Assembly (NCBI GenBank): GCA_001661515.1
Contig: LUVW01000039.1
Location: forward strand, 86,478-150,477
Direction: 5' to 3'
DNA length: 64,000 nt
DNA from: Capniomyces stellatus
Lineage: Eukaryota; Kickxellomycota; Harpellomycetes; Harpellales; Legeriomycetaceae
Under the pieces are notes generated by a model, which saw nothing but the letters and a program-made list of their open reading frames with translations, was not told the DNA's origin and ran no database searches. The translations under genes were made by a program, and so were the position numbers. The stretch's first letter is position 1, and the number at the start of each line of letters is the position of its first letter. Below, in pieces: positions 12,703 through 26,834 of the stretch.

Positions 12703-13714
12703 TATCTATCGCTACCCTTCCTAATTTCTTGATTTTATTTATTTACTTTTCAGATTTGCTCACTTGATTGCTTGCTTTCCTTTTTCGTTATATATAAAAT
12801 ACAAATTCTTTATTTATCTGTAATGTTGGTGTTGGCTTGAATCAAAGTAGTACATTACGTTCTTGAATCGACCGCTGAATTAACCGTTTACTAAAATACT
12901 CTACGTCCTACAATTCAATATAATAATCAACAACTAGAAAACGCTCAAAAAAAATTATTATCACCGTTGTTTTCGTTTTTCTCCTCAACTATGGCTTTCA
13001 CTTCATTTTGTTGATTTTCCATCTTTTTTTAATTGTTTTCCTTTTAAACGCCATTTTCCCTTTTCAAATTCCTATAGTTATTCCTGTTTTTGCTACTTCC
13101 GTTTAATTAGTCCTTTTTTTTTCCCTTTTGTTGACTACTTTCCATCACAATCGTCATAATTACTCAGTTTTGAGTTTATTTGTTTCGTTGAATCATTTTA
13201 TTCATTACCAATCCACTTGACCAACATTTAGTAAAATCGCATACCATTTAATTTCTCACATCCAATAACCATCGCTCTTATCTAATTGGATTTTCAGCCA
13301 ATTACTTTACATTATTTGCCTCATCTTTTTTTATTTTTCTCCTATTCGCCTTTCCCATACTTATTTTTCTTTAGACACTTTTATTTTTATTAAAAAAAGT
13401 AAACTTTTCGTTTTAGTTTCTTACCTGCCCCCAAAATACAGCTAGAACTGGAATTTTGGGCAGGCCAATAACAGCCTTCGGCTTTGTTTTTTACGTTTAA
13501 ATTGATCCCACTATAATTTGAAATATTAAGAGAAAAAAAAATTGTCTAGTGGTTTTTTTTTTAACCATTTTCATTAAAAGTACTATTGGAAAATCAGTTC
13601 TGCTTTATTAATTTGGTGTTGTAGTTAAAAAGGTTTTTTTTTGTTCTGGACTTTATATTTATCAGTTGTAATTCTTTTCACCTTAAAGCTTGTTGTTCCA
13701 CTTTATATTTTACA
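12703..13714. other. Divergent promoter region (DUF218 gene / TFIIIA)
   Basis: About 1 kb separating two divergent start codons. AT-rich with scattered T and A tracts. It should carry both promoters. No open frame or RNA gene stands out. Confidence 0.6.
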
Positions 13715-15475
13715 ATGACTACGTGTACAGAAGAGGTGGTGTCTCTGGAAAGCAACACAGACTTTAATGAGTTTGGAGAGTTTAGCTCAGAATATGAAAA
13801 TAACGGATCGGAATCGGAATCGGAATCGGAATACGAATATAGATCAGAAGTCGAGTCGGAAATAAAAGCCACAAAAGCACGAACGGTTGACAAGCCTACG
13901 AAAAGACCCAGCGAAAGTAACTTTGACGTCAATGACACTACAACTCAGCCTATACCAAACAAAAAGTCCAGAATTGATCTTCCTTATAAATGTAGTCAAT
14001 GCGAGAAATCATACAAAAAGCCATGTAAATTAGTAGAACATGAACGCTCGCATACCGGAGAAGTAAGTTTGTAGATAAACGGCAGAGATAATTAGTTGGG
14101 TTGACAAGAAACCAACTTTTTTTTTTACTTTTGCGAGTCTAAAATGAATGATAATAATAAAGCTGAAAAGAGTTGTGCACAACAAATAATAAAGCTGAAA
14201 AGGGTTGAGCACAACAAATAAAAAAAGAAAAGAATTGCGCAGTGGTAAACGAACATATTTTGGATAAATTATAAAATGTGATTATAGAGGCCCTTCAAAT
14301 GCATGTTTCCGGGGTGCGACAAAGCATACATGAGACAAACGCATTTGGCAGCACACTCGCGAGGACACGATGAAACGCTTAAAAAAAAGTACCAGTGCAC
14401 TTTTGAAAACTGCAACTCAAGCTTTGGAACAAACCAACATCTGAAAAGACATTATAATACGCATTTAACCGACAAGCCATACAAGTGCACGGTTGAGGAC
14501 TGTTTGGAATCGTTTAACAAAAGAAAACTACTAGAACTCCATTTATGTAAACATCGAGGTGAGCTGCCGTATAAATGCCGAAGCGATGGTTGCGGCAAGT
14601 CTTTTAAAACGCCCTCAAAGCTAAACGCGCATTCGCGAACCCATTCAGGTAAGTTTAACAAAATATATCCAATTATCCAATGACTAGTAATATGTTTTAG
14701 ACTACAACTCAAAATGACTCTGACTCTGCAATGAACTCTGCTTTTTACACTGATTAGAAACACTAAAGTACATGTGTGGGTACGAAAGCTGCCGAGAGAA
14801 ATATAATAGGCTAAACCAGCTTCAGGAACATATCAAGCTTGTTCATAAACCAAAGACATACACTTGTCTTGAATGCAACAAGGAGTTTGCACGCAAAGAC
14901 GTCTTGGAGGAGCACAGACAAGTACACGATAAGGACCGAGTGGTTATTGGCTGTCCAATTGAGGGGTGCAATAGGTTCTACCTGAGAGTAAGAATACGAC
15001 GCCAGTTTTTTTATAGTATTAAAATGACGAGTTGGCAAACTTGACGGAAATAGTAGTATTTACAATGCTAACAGCAACAGTGCTAACAAAAATAACAATA
15101 TATACAATCACCAACTAGGAATCCTCGCTATCTACGCATATCCGTGCATTCCACGAAAACATCACGCCGTTTGTCTGTTCAGAGCCTGACTGCAACGCCA
15201 GCTTTTCCAGGAAACATCTGCTAGCTCGACACAAACGGGTCCACTTCCCTGAGGACAAATCCACCGAATCAGAAAGCGAGAAACTAAACGAGCACCAAAT
15301 CAAAGTAAATCTGTTTTTGGGCAGAGATTACCAAGACCCTGAGCTATCTGGACGCTATTTGTCGTGTTTGGATTCCGGGTGCAACTACAGGTTTAAACGC
15401 GAGTACGATCTGAAACGCCACCTTGCAGCATGTCATCCCGACATTCATCTGCCTGATGACATTCAGAGTAACTAA
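13715..15475 (+). CDS. PZF1: Transcription factor IIIA, ten C2H2 zinc fingers
   Basis: Four exons: 13715-14062, 14288-14648, 14758-14987, 15119-15475; 431 residues. TFIIIA binds the internal control region of 5S rRNA genes and recruits TFIIIC for RNA polymerase III, and also binds 5S rRNA. After an acidic, serine-rich N-terminus (about 85 residues), nine C2H2 fingers run almost without a break, several with the typical Cys-x4-Cys spacing (for example CMFPGCDKAYMRQTHLAAH and CGYESCREKYNRLNQLQEH). A tenth finger (CLDSGCNYRFKREYDLKRH) follows a spacer of about 40 residues rich in Glu and Lys. Nine clustered fingers plus one separated C-terminal finger is the arrangement known from S. pombe Sfc2. 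All introns are GT..TAG; the third intron splits finger 8 after YLR. The stop is TAA at 15473. Confidence 0.88.
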
Positions 15476-16430
15476 TTTTTCACATCCCTCTCCCTCCCTT
15501 CCCACTTTTTATTTCAATTTTAACTTTATTCGTAACAGTTCAGATCAAAAAGAACAAACTTGCATATATTTTACTTTGACATATTCTTTACTTTTGAATA
15601 AACTAGATGACGTTATAGCTTGTATGTCGACTTGAGTGAAACCTGAAATTAAACAGTTGTGTTTTTTTTTTTTGTTCTGTTGATGCCATGGTATGATACC
15701 ACCAGTCTGGCTTGGTGAGATTAAATATAACCGAGTATGACTTTACTTTTAGGTTTTAGTCGCGGTGTTTTGGATTTTAGATTTAAATGTTTTCATGATG
15801 ATAATTATTATTAGTTTGATTCTTACAAATCCCGAAACAAAACATTAATAAAAGGGCCAATAGAAGAATAATGGCAAACAGAAGGAAAAAAGGCCAATAG
15901 AAGAAATCGTACTAAAAATCAAACAAAAAAGCAGAAAGAGAAAAAACTAAACAAATAAAAAAAAACTAAAGGGATAGTGTAGAATAGAAACAAGTAGGGA
16001 AAAGCATTGCGATAAAATACGTAATATAAGTATAAAACGCTAAACAAGCCAACAAGTTCAAACTGGCCTGCTATTAAATAAACTCTACAGTTTAACGTGA
16101 GAATAGATTCCAGTTCGTGTAATCTAAAGTTAAATCCAGATTGTTTATTTATACACATCCACTTTCTAGTCAATACACGATAATCTCTATACCGACTGGC
16201 CAAAGCTTTTCAGGAAATACAAAGCATAGCATCCAGCACTTTGATCTTTTTAAACTTTGAAAACTGAATAGAGTAGAACAGAGCGCCCATAAAATAAAAC
16301 TAATACCAAATAAATAAAGCAAAGCAATCAACAACAAAAAAAAAGAGGCTTAAAGCAAGATTAAAACTAATATTCGCACGTCGCCTAATTTTGCAGGAGA
16401 GAAACAAATAACAAGAACAAGAACAACAAA
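15476..16430. other. Intergenic, TFIIIA 3' flank and SCD6 promoter
   Basis: AT-rich, with no convincing coding frame. The last 60 bases before the SCD6 start are purine-rich (CAAGAACAAGAACAACAAA), suggesting a 5' leader. Confidence 0.55.
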
Positions 16431-17933
16431 ATGAGCAGCAACTCGCACTTTGGAAACCGGATTAGTTTAATCTCAAAAAGTGGTTTTCGTTACGTAGGAA
16501 TTCTCAAGGATGTGAATGAACAGGATCAAACAATATCTTTGGTTCAGGGTAAGTTTGTATGAGATGGGAAAGAGTTTCTACATGTTTTGAGTTCAAATAT
16601 GGTTTTGCTTTGAATTTAATTTGTTTTACTTTGGATTGAAGATGGTTTGCAAGACACAAACCCCTCATCTGTTTGTATGTGGAAATAAAAAAGAAGTAAA
16701 GAGGGAACAGGGATAAAATGATAAATAAATGCGAATGAAATGTAGTTCAATCTATGGGAACTGAGGGACGTAAGGAAAATCCGAAAGATGAAGTTTTGCC
16801 GTACGATCAAATCTACGATTTTGTAAAGTTCAAGGCTACGGATGTCATCAGTGTTCAATTTGAACACGAATTCGCACCTCAAGCACCATCAACGCTTCCC
16901 GAGGACCCAGCTATTCTTGGGGTAAGTTGAAGTAGGAGCATTTGTTGATGGGTGAAATATTGGTTAATAAAGCAAAAGTAGAAACAAGTAGATATGTATA
17001 TTGAATGGTTGTTTATTTATGAAACTAGTCTGGAGCACCAACAAAGGAGCAAGAGAAACAAGAACCGTTGCAAAACAAGACACAAACCGCCAAGCCAGAC
17101 AGCTATCAAAACAAGAACAACAACGACGAGAATGTAGCTAGCCAAGAAAACGTAACAACACAAGTTTTATTGATTTTAATAATAAATAGTAGATAATAAA
17201 CAGTAAATAGTAACTACTAATAATTGATTGATTGATTAAATAGAACCAAAATGACACGCAAACCAGCCTCAATGAAAACAAATCATTTGAAACCCCGACT
17301 TATGGTGGAGATGGTCGCAGCAACCAACATGGCGGAAGAGGCCAGAGCCACAACAACAGCAACAGAAGAGGTCGTGGTGACCATCATAGAGGCCATGGAC
17401 GCAGAGGAGGATATTACGGAAACCGCATCACAGTTCCCGAGTCAGACTTTGACTTTGAAGGCAGCAACTCAAAGTTTGATAAAGGCGAACTACTGAAGGA
17501 ATTGTCCAAGCTCAACATCAACGAAACGCAAGATTTGGCCAGCGAACCACTTGCCAAAGACGCCGAAAAGGAACTCAAAGACCTGCTCAAGAAACCCGAG
17601 GAATACTACAACAAGAAAAAGTCCTTTTTTGACGACATTTCCTGCGAAATCAAAGAACGCATCGACAACCAACAACAGTCCAACTCCTACCAAGAACGCA
17701 AAGACCGCCAAAATGTTGAACGTCGCCAGAACTACGAAACTTTTGGCCAGTCCTCTGCCGGAAGTGGCGCTCATCGCTTCCAACGCGGTCGATACCGCCA
17801 AAATAACTGGAATGGCCCCAACAGATACACCAACCGCGGCGGCTACAGACCCCGTGGAAACCAAAGATCCGGTCTTGGCTACCAACCACATGACTCATCT
17901 AATCCCCAACCAAGCACTGATGTTACCAACTAA
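16431..17933 (+). CDS. SCD6: Scd6/Lsm14 (RAP55) mRNP translational repressor
   Basis: Four exons: 16431-16548, 16746-16921, 17029-17151, 17244-17933; 368 residues. Lsm14 proteins bind mRNA and eIF4G or decapping factors and accumulate in P-bodies. Domains in order: an N-terminal LSm14-type Sm fold (FGNRISLISKSGFRYVGIL, then GTEGR), a Gln/Asn-rich linker with a first RGG patch (GRRGRG type, about residues 165-190), an FDF motif (SDFDFEGSNSKFDK), an FFD box (YYNKKKSFFDDIS), a TFG box (ERRQNYETFG) and a C-terminal Arg/Gly tail (RGGYRPRGN). This full set is diagnostic. All three introns are GT..TAG. An overlapping frame starting at 17251 is a shadow of exon 4. Confidence 0.93.
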
Positions 17934-18272
17934 CTCTTTAATCTTCCATTCTTTTTTTCTTCTTTTCCCATCTACTTTTTTTTTATTTAATGCTCCATTT
18001 AATTCTCTATTTAATAGCTATCAATCAACTCTCTTTTACTAGTCTTTACTTTAATTTCTAAATACACTTTTTGGGGGTTTTTTTTTCTCCTTTTTTTGCT
18101 CTTTTATTCTTATATATAATATTTTACTTTTCTACTTTTCTACTTTTCTACTTTTCTACTAATTCGTTTTTGTTTTCTTTTTTCCTTTTTATTTTAATTC
18201 ACCTTTTGAAAATAATACATTCTAACAAAATACAAAAATACCATCTAACCCATATTCGCCACCTCGCTGCTT
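17934..18272. other. Convergent 3' flanks of SCD6 and PMT2
   Basis: Pyrimidine-rich. It contains about five copies of the 8-base unit CTACTTTT at 18124-18162. No gene seen; it probably contains both polyadenylation regions. Confidence 0.6.
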
Positions 18273-20850
18273 TTAACGGTACTGGATTTCGTAAATGTTC
18301 CATGTTCTCAGCCACTGCCTGTACTTCAACGAGCTCACATCTCCGTTAAATCCAAATGTCAATGGCGAAAACACCATAAATACCAGAAACGCTGCAAACG
18401 CCCACATCGTGTACACCCGAAACTGCACAACTCTTTTTCTTGGAAACACAAAATTTGTCCAGAACTCTATTTGATGCGCCAAAAGCAGCACTCCAAAGTA
18501 CAACGCCGGCAAGTAGTGGTGCAAGTATGTAACCCTCCCCATCAGAAAAAACGGGAAATAGTGCATCGCCCATCCAAACCACAGCAGCTTTGACCCATCC
18601 CAGTACCTGCTCACTTCCTTCTGTGTTACTCCAAACTTCATCCGTCTGCTTGACACCACAAGGAACATCAGCATGGATGGGTAGAACATACACACCAGCG
18701 TTGATGACCACCACAGCAGCGGGTTTCCGATTTCATAGTACTTGGTCACGCCCTTCTTCCACAGCCCGTTGAGTCGCATTGGGTACAGCAACAACGGCCA
18801 CGAAATTGGATCGCTTTCTATATAGTTGTACTTGTCCTTGTCAGCCACCAATCTATTGTTTGCCTTGAACATCAACGAATTCAACAACATGAAATCTTCC
18901 AAAAACGGTCGCTTTTTCATCACTATTCTGCCCTTTTCCAGTCTTTTGTTTTTGCTTTCCTCAACAAACCACCGAGCATGCTTGTTTGAGCAGTTGATGC
19001 CGTTTGAACACGTTAGTACCATTGACCCCATGCTCGAAACCCTCAAAAAACATCCAGAATTCACATGCTGCAAGCAAAACACCGTTGACATCACTTTGAC
19101 GCTCTTTGATGGCTCCAAACCATTGTCCTCGGCTATAATCACTCTCCAGTGGTCATTTCTGTTGTTGTTTTTTGTTTTGTTAAATGTAACCACGCTATGC
19201 TCGTTGCCCAGCCCTTTTTTTGCCAGTGGATCAGAGTACACCACATGGTTCAGCATCTTGTTTCTAATCTTAACAACATTGCCATCTACCAGGTTCTGAA
19301 TTGTGTTTTTGGCGCTGTTGTCTCTAGCACCCCCTCTCTGCTCTGCATCTATAAAAACAAACTGCGAGTTGTTCGACTTGACTCTACTTTCTATAAGCTG
19401 GAAAATCGCAAATTTATTTCTGTCCGCCAACTGCGCCTTCACACTCAGAACCCCGCGACTCTCGATGTCCGATCTTATAAGCAGCGTTGACCCAAATGCC
19501 ACATTAGTGTTTTGGTACGAAAGCGGATTTCCCTCCAGCCCAGCCTGGAATCGACTAGGCATATGTCGGTCGCCATCCCCAGACTTGTACAAAAGCGAAA
19601 AGTGTACTTGGAAAAACAACATATACATTGCAACTGGAACCACTATCAGCGCCAATATCCGCGATAACCAGTGCTTTATGTACGTTCTAATCGAAATTGA
19701 GTAATTTCCAAACAGCTCGTATAGATCCTCAATTGTGTGCATCCCAACCAGCCCCATACAGAATAGTCCCACCCACTTACTGCTGATAACAAGTCCTAGC
19801 GAACCCCCCGTAAACATCAAATACCCCCACCATCTTTTTGTAAACGCATCGCCCTTTAGACTTTGGAACCGTGCCACTCCAAACAAACTCGCTGCTGTAA
19901 ATAAAAACAACGGCCCGTCCAGTATAATAAGCCTGCTCATCAAACACAGCGCATTGTCAAATATCACAAAAAGCGACCCCAATATCGAAAATTTACGGCT
20001 CATTTTCAAGCTCCTGCACGTCAAGTACGCCAACGGTGCCACCAAAATCCCGTACATCGCCACCTGTGCCCTCATAAACTTATAATTCACATACTCTGGG
20101 TACACTCCCTTAAACCCAAATGTACCATTGTGCCCTGCTATTGCCTCTGCCAACCCAATTAACATCTTGGCCAACGGCGGGTGAACGTCAAAGTAATATG
20201 TATGGTTGATATACTTTGCCCCAAACTAAAAATACACACATACACACACACACACACGCATAGCCATAAACTTTTTAATTTGTCTCCTTGGTATATATTT
20301 ATAACAGTAACCTGAACGTTGTGCTGGATTAAAAAAAATACATCACGCATTTAGAGTAGTCTACTCACCTTCCCGAAATGCCCTTCGTCCCATGTCACTA
20401 TGTTTCTTTTTCCAATCTGATACAGCCTTGTGAATGCTGACAGCATGAATATCACAAATATTATCATCCAGTCCTTTTTAAACATCAGCCTCTATCTCAT
20501 TTATATTCAGAATTTTGTACTGTTACTGAAATTGTTTACATTTGCTTTACTTGTCCTGAACTCTTGTTCGTCTATTTACAGAGTTCATACCATTATCTCC
20601 ACCCTTATCTGCTTTTGCTTTTGCTGGATATATAAATACTTACATTAGATTTAGAACTATTCCTTAACTCGACCTTTTCCTTCTTTGTATACTTTTCCTC
20701 CACGCTTTCTCCTCCAAAACACGCTCTATCACCTGTGCCATCCAACGACATTGCTTCTTGGTTGCTTTCGTCATAACTTACTTTGAACAACGACTGCTTG
20801 CTATAATACATTGCTCGCCTCCTATTTCCACTGACCAAATACTCCCTCAT
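18273..20850 (-). CDS. PMT2: Dolichyl-phosphate-mannose protein O-mannosyltransferase, PMT2-like
   Basis: Three exons: 20850-20644, 20491-20369, 20225-18273; 760 residues. The enzyme transfers mannose from dolichol-phosphate-mannose to Ser/Thr of proteins in the ER lumen. After a cytosolic N-terminus (about 70 residues), the first membrane segment is followed by the luminal loop with WDEGHFGK and FDVHPPLAKMLIGLAE, containing the conserved Asp-Glu and HPP of the active loop. Multiple hydrophobic segments, a luminal MIR region (about residues 345-540) and a C-terminal membrane block ending WLRTWNIYEIQYR follow. The HPPLxKMLIGLA and YPEYVNYKFMR stretches fit the PMT2/POMT2 branch better than PMT1 or PMT4; the subclass is inferred by eye. 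Intron 2 carries a CA microsatellite (20232-20258). PMT2 proteins usually work as heterodimers with a PMT1-type partner, not present here. Confidence 0.88.
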
Positions 20851-22379
20851 CTATAATGGCTCTATATCTGTAAAAGTGGGCTATAAACGGTACAACTACT
20901 CTTGCCTTTGCTTTGATTCCAACTGTTTGTAAACTAAACTTGGTCAATATACCATTGACTCGCTATTACAAACATTGACTTTTGCTATTGATACAAAATT
21001 ACAGCTTGTAATCAGCTCCATGCTATCGCTTATATACGTGTGCCCTTATATTCAATTAGAATGTATTCATATACATTTGTGAATTAAAGTTTTGCCATGA
21101 CAAATATATTCAAAATTATCAGTAACTGCTATTATTTATTGTAGATCCTAGTAATCGCTGTTGTTTATACACACCAACACAAACCCGATATTCAAACAAT
21201 ATAGTATATATACATTGGCTATTTATATTGAATGCCAAAATCTAAACTAATCATTTCCTTTTTCGAATTCAATCTTTAAACCTCATTGTTGATTATGCTT
21301 AATTTCTCAGAGATTTGTGTTCAGGTGTGAAGTTTATATCCAAGAATTTGAATCAATGTTTAGGAACATCAAATCTACACTTGTGTGTATAATACTGATT
21401 TTTTATCTCTGTATCTTGTAACAATCAAACTGACTATTCAGTCCAAGTAAAGTTTCGCATTGTGTCTTTTTTTTAAAAATAAAAAATAAAATCCTTTGGC
21501 GTTGTTAAGAATTTGTGAAATTCCGTATAGCCCTGGTATAACTGGCTACCACTAATATCCCGTTTATACTTCCATTCTTTGTGTCTGATAGATTCACCAG
21601 CTAACTGCATTACCTTTATTGTGCTTTTCTGTGTTTTATTTCTCTTTTACTATTACCACCATCTCCTGACCTTTGGATTTGTGGGCAAATAATGCAATAC
21701 AAAGAAATCGCCAATTCTCTCGTTTGTGCACGTATACTTTTGTTTCTCTAAAGCAGCAATGGCTACCTAAAATAGCAATGGCCATATAAAACAGTAATGG
21801 CTAACTGTTTATATAAAATCAATCAAGCACTTGAACCACGGTTTAGTAGCAATTACCTGCAAAAAGGTACCTTGGCTAAACCGATAAATACAAACCACAA
21901 TTGATCTCTGAAATAATCCTTATGATAAACACTGGCCAAGTAGAAAAAAAATGTTACTATCGCCTGTAGACAACGGTTTTGTTTGGCTGGGGATGGTTTG
22001 CTTGGACGTTCTAATGCGCACTTTCCAACTCAAATCGCTATTGAGAAAACTTTGTACTCCATTTGTGGCACGCCACTACGAAAAAAAACCCCCCAATTTC
22101 TCTTGTAAATATCATTGGCCCATTTTTACCGAGATACCTTGAATATAAATTAGGCCTTAATTTGTAAATAAAATCCCAAATAGAGCAGAAACGAATCAAT
22201 CTTCCAGTTAATAACGACTGAATCATATCAATAATAATAACAAAATAACGACTGAACTAGTCCAAAATTGGTACACTAAATAGGCATTTGGCGTCACAGT
22301 TTCAAGCAGGGCCGCCTTCTTCTTTTTTTGCTAACGACGCTACAAGTTTAATAACAAAAAATAACTTGAGATTTTAAAA
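20851..22379. other. Divergent promoter region (PMT2 / LMW phosphatase)
   Basis: About 1.5 kb, AT-rich. A 63-codon ATG-started frame at 21951-22142 overlaps an open frame on the other strand, and neither resembles a known family. No RNA gene was recognised. Confidence 0.5.
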
Positions 22380-23337
22380 ATGACAAAAACAGTCAAGGTT
22401 TTGTTTGTATGCCTAGGTAAGAAAACTTGCAAAAACTCCATTTAGCGGCCAAAAACCCACTCAACTTGCAATTAAACGCTTATTTAACCTGGTGCTGTTG
22501 ATTTTAACCTTAGGAAACATTTGCCGCTCGCCAATGGCAGAAGCCGTGTTCAAAAACGAAGTCAATGTACAAGGAATAAGTGAGAGCTTTGAAGTGGATA
22601 GTGCTGGCACAGCCAATTATCACGTAAGCTTTGCTCTTTTTTCTTCTTTTTTTTTCAATTAGTGCTGGATTTGTAAACTATTTCCCCCCGAATATCGTGC
22701 GTTTATTTTATATATTTGAAACCGGAGAACTAGGCCCAACACATGTTTACAATAACTTTGGGCTATTAAAGGTTGGAGGCCAGCCCGATTCGAGGTCAGT
22801 TGCCACCTGCACAAAACACAAAGTCCCAGTCAACCACAGAGCCCGACAGGTACTGTTGATAAACCAATCTTGATTTAAAAAGCTATGAGGCGTGTTTCTC
22901 AATTCTACTGTACTTGACATGTATGCTTCATTTGAAATATAGGTAACTACGAGCGACTTTTCAGACTTTGATTACATTCTGTGTATGGATAAAAGCAACA
23001 AGTCCGACTTGAACTCAATGAAACCAAAAGGTGCTAAAGCTAAAGGTACAAATCCCTTCCCTCACTTGTATTCCCATTTGGTAATTATATAATGCTATAA
23101 TGTTGGTGAAACAACGCAATTATGTTTCTGTCCAAAGATTGTGCTTGGTGGTTTTGTTGCGACTGATACATACCATGTTATCCATACATCGATTTAGTTC
23201 ACCTGTTTGGCGAGTTTGATCCCAAAGGCGAAACAATAATTGAAGATCCATATTATGGGGGCAACGAGGGCTTTGAGCATAACTTCCACCAATGTAAACG
23301 ATCATCCAACGGATTCCTATCACATTTAGGCTACTAG
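22380..23337 (+). CDS. LTP1: Low-molecular-weight protein tyrosine phosphatase
   Basis: Five exons: 22380-22416, 22514-22623, 22772-22849, 22943-23045, 23198-23337; 155 residues, the usual family length. The enzyme is a cytosolic acid phosphatase acting on phosphotyrosine. The P-loop VCLGNICRS places the nucleophile at Cys11 and the phosphate-binding Arg at 17, followed by PMAEAVF. DSAGT, HVGGQPDSRS, ARQVTTSDFSDFDYILCMD and the C-terminal EDPYYGG (general acid Asp and the phosphorylatable tyrosine pair) are all in order. Intron 1 splits the P-loop between Leu12 and Asn14. Exon 3 uses an AAAG acceptor rather than the usual TAG; alignment with the family at NYH-VGG requires it. Confidence 0.93.
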
Positions 23338-25341
<2,004 letters not shown>

Positions 25342-26070
25342 ATAAATATTTTTATTTTGTTTAAATTAGTAATGCCTGATTCAATATATTTTTAAAATAT
25401 ACCAAACTTGTCCATATTCACTTATATTTCAAAGTTATTTTCCTTTATAATTACTTTTCCCCATAAATCATAGTCTAACTTGAACACATTATTTTCAGTT
25501 TATTTATATCACTTTTTTGTTTTATTTTGTTTTGTTTTGTTTTGTTCTGTTTTGTTTTGTTCTGTTTTGTTTTGTTCTGTGCCAAAGTTTAATGTTTACG
25601 GTTATGGACATAATTACACTCAAAGCACGACAACTTGCTAACCCAAATGCTCCTCTGCGTACACAACAAGTTCTGCATCAGCTATTACGGAACGATGCGT
25701 TGAAGTGTTTCAACCCAACTCTTGGCGCTATATGCCAACATCCGTAATTTCGAATAATAACCGAGTTAAAAACAACAACTTGTGTTGTGTTTCTCAGTTC
25801 AACAACGTGTGTGTGTGTGTGTGTGTATGCGTGGAAAAAGGAGAAAACGGTTTATAAAGTAAAACAGAATAAGACAAGACAAGATAGTTTTATGGCCAAG
25901 CCATTTATATGTAAAGTATAACAAAAAAAAACAAGATCAAAAGCAACAAAGAATAGAAAGAAAAAAAACGGTTTAAAAGAGTTGGGGGAGGGCGTCTCGT
26001 TCCTTAAGTGTATCAATTGGCCTTTGATTTAATACCCGCCTAAATCCACCAACAATCTATTTGCGCTGTA
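25342..26070. other. Convergent 3' flanks with microsatellites
   Basis: Holds a TTTTG/TTCTG pentanucleotide array at about 25512-25580 and a GT array at about 25808-25826. A 51-codon frame at 25592-25747 is not repetitive but matches nothing I know. Both neighbouring genes (ubiquitin-eS31 and endosulfine) end here. Confidence 0.6.
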
Positions 26071-26834
26071 TTATAATGCCGCTGCGTGTGTGCTCGAGAC
26101 TGGAGTGGTGGGTGTTACCGGGGTTTCGTTTATTAGCAGACTCTCTTTTGCTGGTGTGTTGGTAACTGCCATTCCTGAGGCTGTTGAAGGTTGCACTAGA
26201 TGATGAGGAATTGAATCTGGTGAAGGGTGTTTTTCACCTACTGTCGTTCCAGCTTTGCCAGCCTTCGAAAGAGCATAATCGCCACTATCAAAGTATTTGC
26301 GCTCCTAGTGATACATTATTCAGCATTCAGTATTAGTGAAGAAAAAAAAAAGTTTTTGAAATGGCTTATCCCAATTATTTCTCTCCTCTCTTCTTTTTAA
26401 AAAAAAGAAAAAAGGCATGCAGCTTTTCGCTTTCCATTTCGTTTTTCTTATTCTGCGTCTGGTTGTGAATAATTTAAAAGAAAGTCATGCAAATAACTGT
26501 GCCGATAATTATCAAGCAGAATGCATGCAGTTGCTGGTGTTTAAAGATTAATTACCTTTATCCGCTGTGAGAGAACATTCTTATTTCCTGGAAGTTTGCC
26601 GTACATGCGAAATTGCTTCTTCTCCTCCTCGTTTAATTTCTATAACCATTTATTTATTTTTTCAAGAAAGTGTATAGCATAAGCAAGCATTGAAATGTAA
26701 GAATGAAAGAAAAACAAGAATTTGTTGATAAAAAAGAAAAAAAGAAACCGAGATTAGCATTATCTTGCATTTCTAAAGCTAATTTTGGCTAAACTTACAC
26801 TTAAATCGACTTTTTGTTGTCTTGCAGGGATCAT
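26071..26834 (-). CDS. IGO1: Endosulfine/ARPP19 family PP2A-B55 inhibitor (Igo1-like)
   Basis: Three short exons: 26834-26799, 26639-26556, 26304-26071; 117 residues. Endosulfines, once phosphorylated by a Greatwall/Rim15 kinase, inhibit PP2A-B55, controlling mitotic entry and, in yeast, quiescence and mRNA protection. The core is complete: KLNEEEKKQFRMYGKLPG, then QRIKERKYFDSGDYALSKAG. The FDSGDY signature places the predicted phosphosite at Ser47. The C-terminal half is Thr/Pro/Ser-rich and ends THAAAL. Donors are GTAAGT and GTAATT, both acceptors TAG, and all exons are in phase 0. No exon exceeds 78 codons, so a simple long-ORF scan may miss the gene. The ATG is the first one upstream of the conserved core. 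Confidence 0.93.

Noticed and set aside
20159..20350. 63-codon frame within the PMT2 locus
   Set aside because: It spans intron 2 with its CA repeat; the conserved HPP loop needs the spliced form.
21951..22142. 63-codon ATG frame upstream of the LMW phosphatase
   Set aside because: An equally long frame is open on the other strand and no motif supports either.
25592..25747. 51-codon non-repetitive frame after the TTTTG microsatellite
   Set aside because: Too short, no similarity, and located in a convergent 3' region without promoter-like context.
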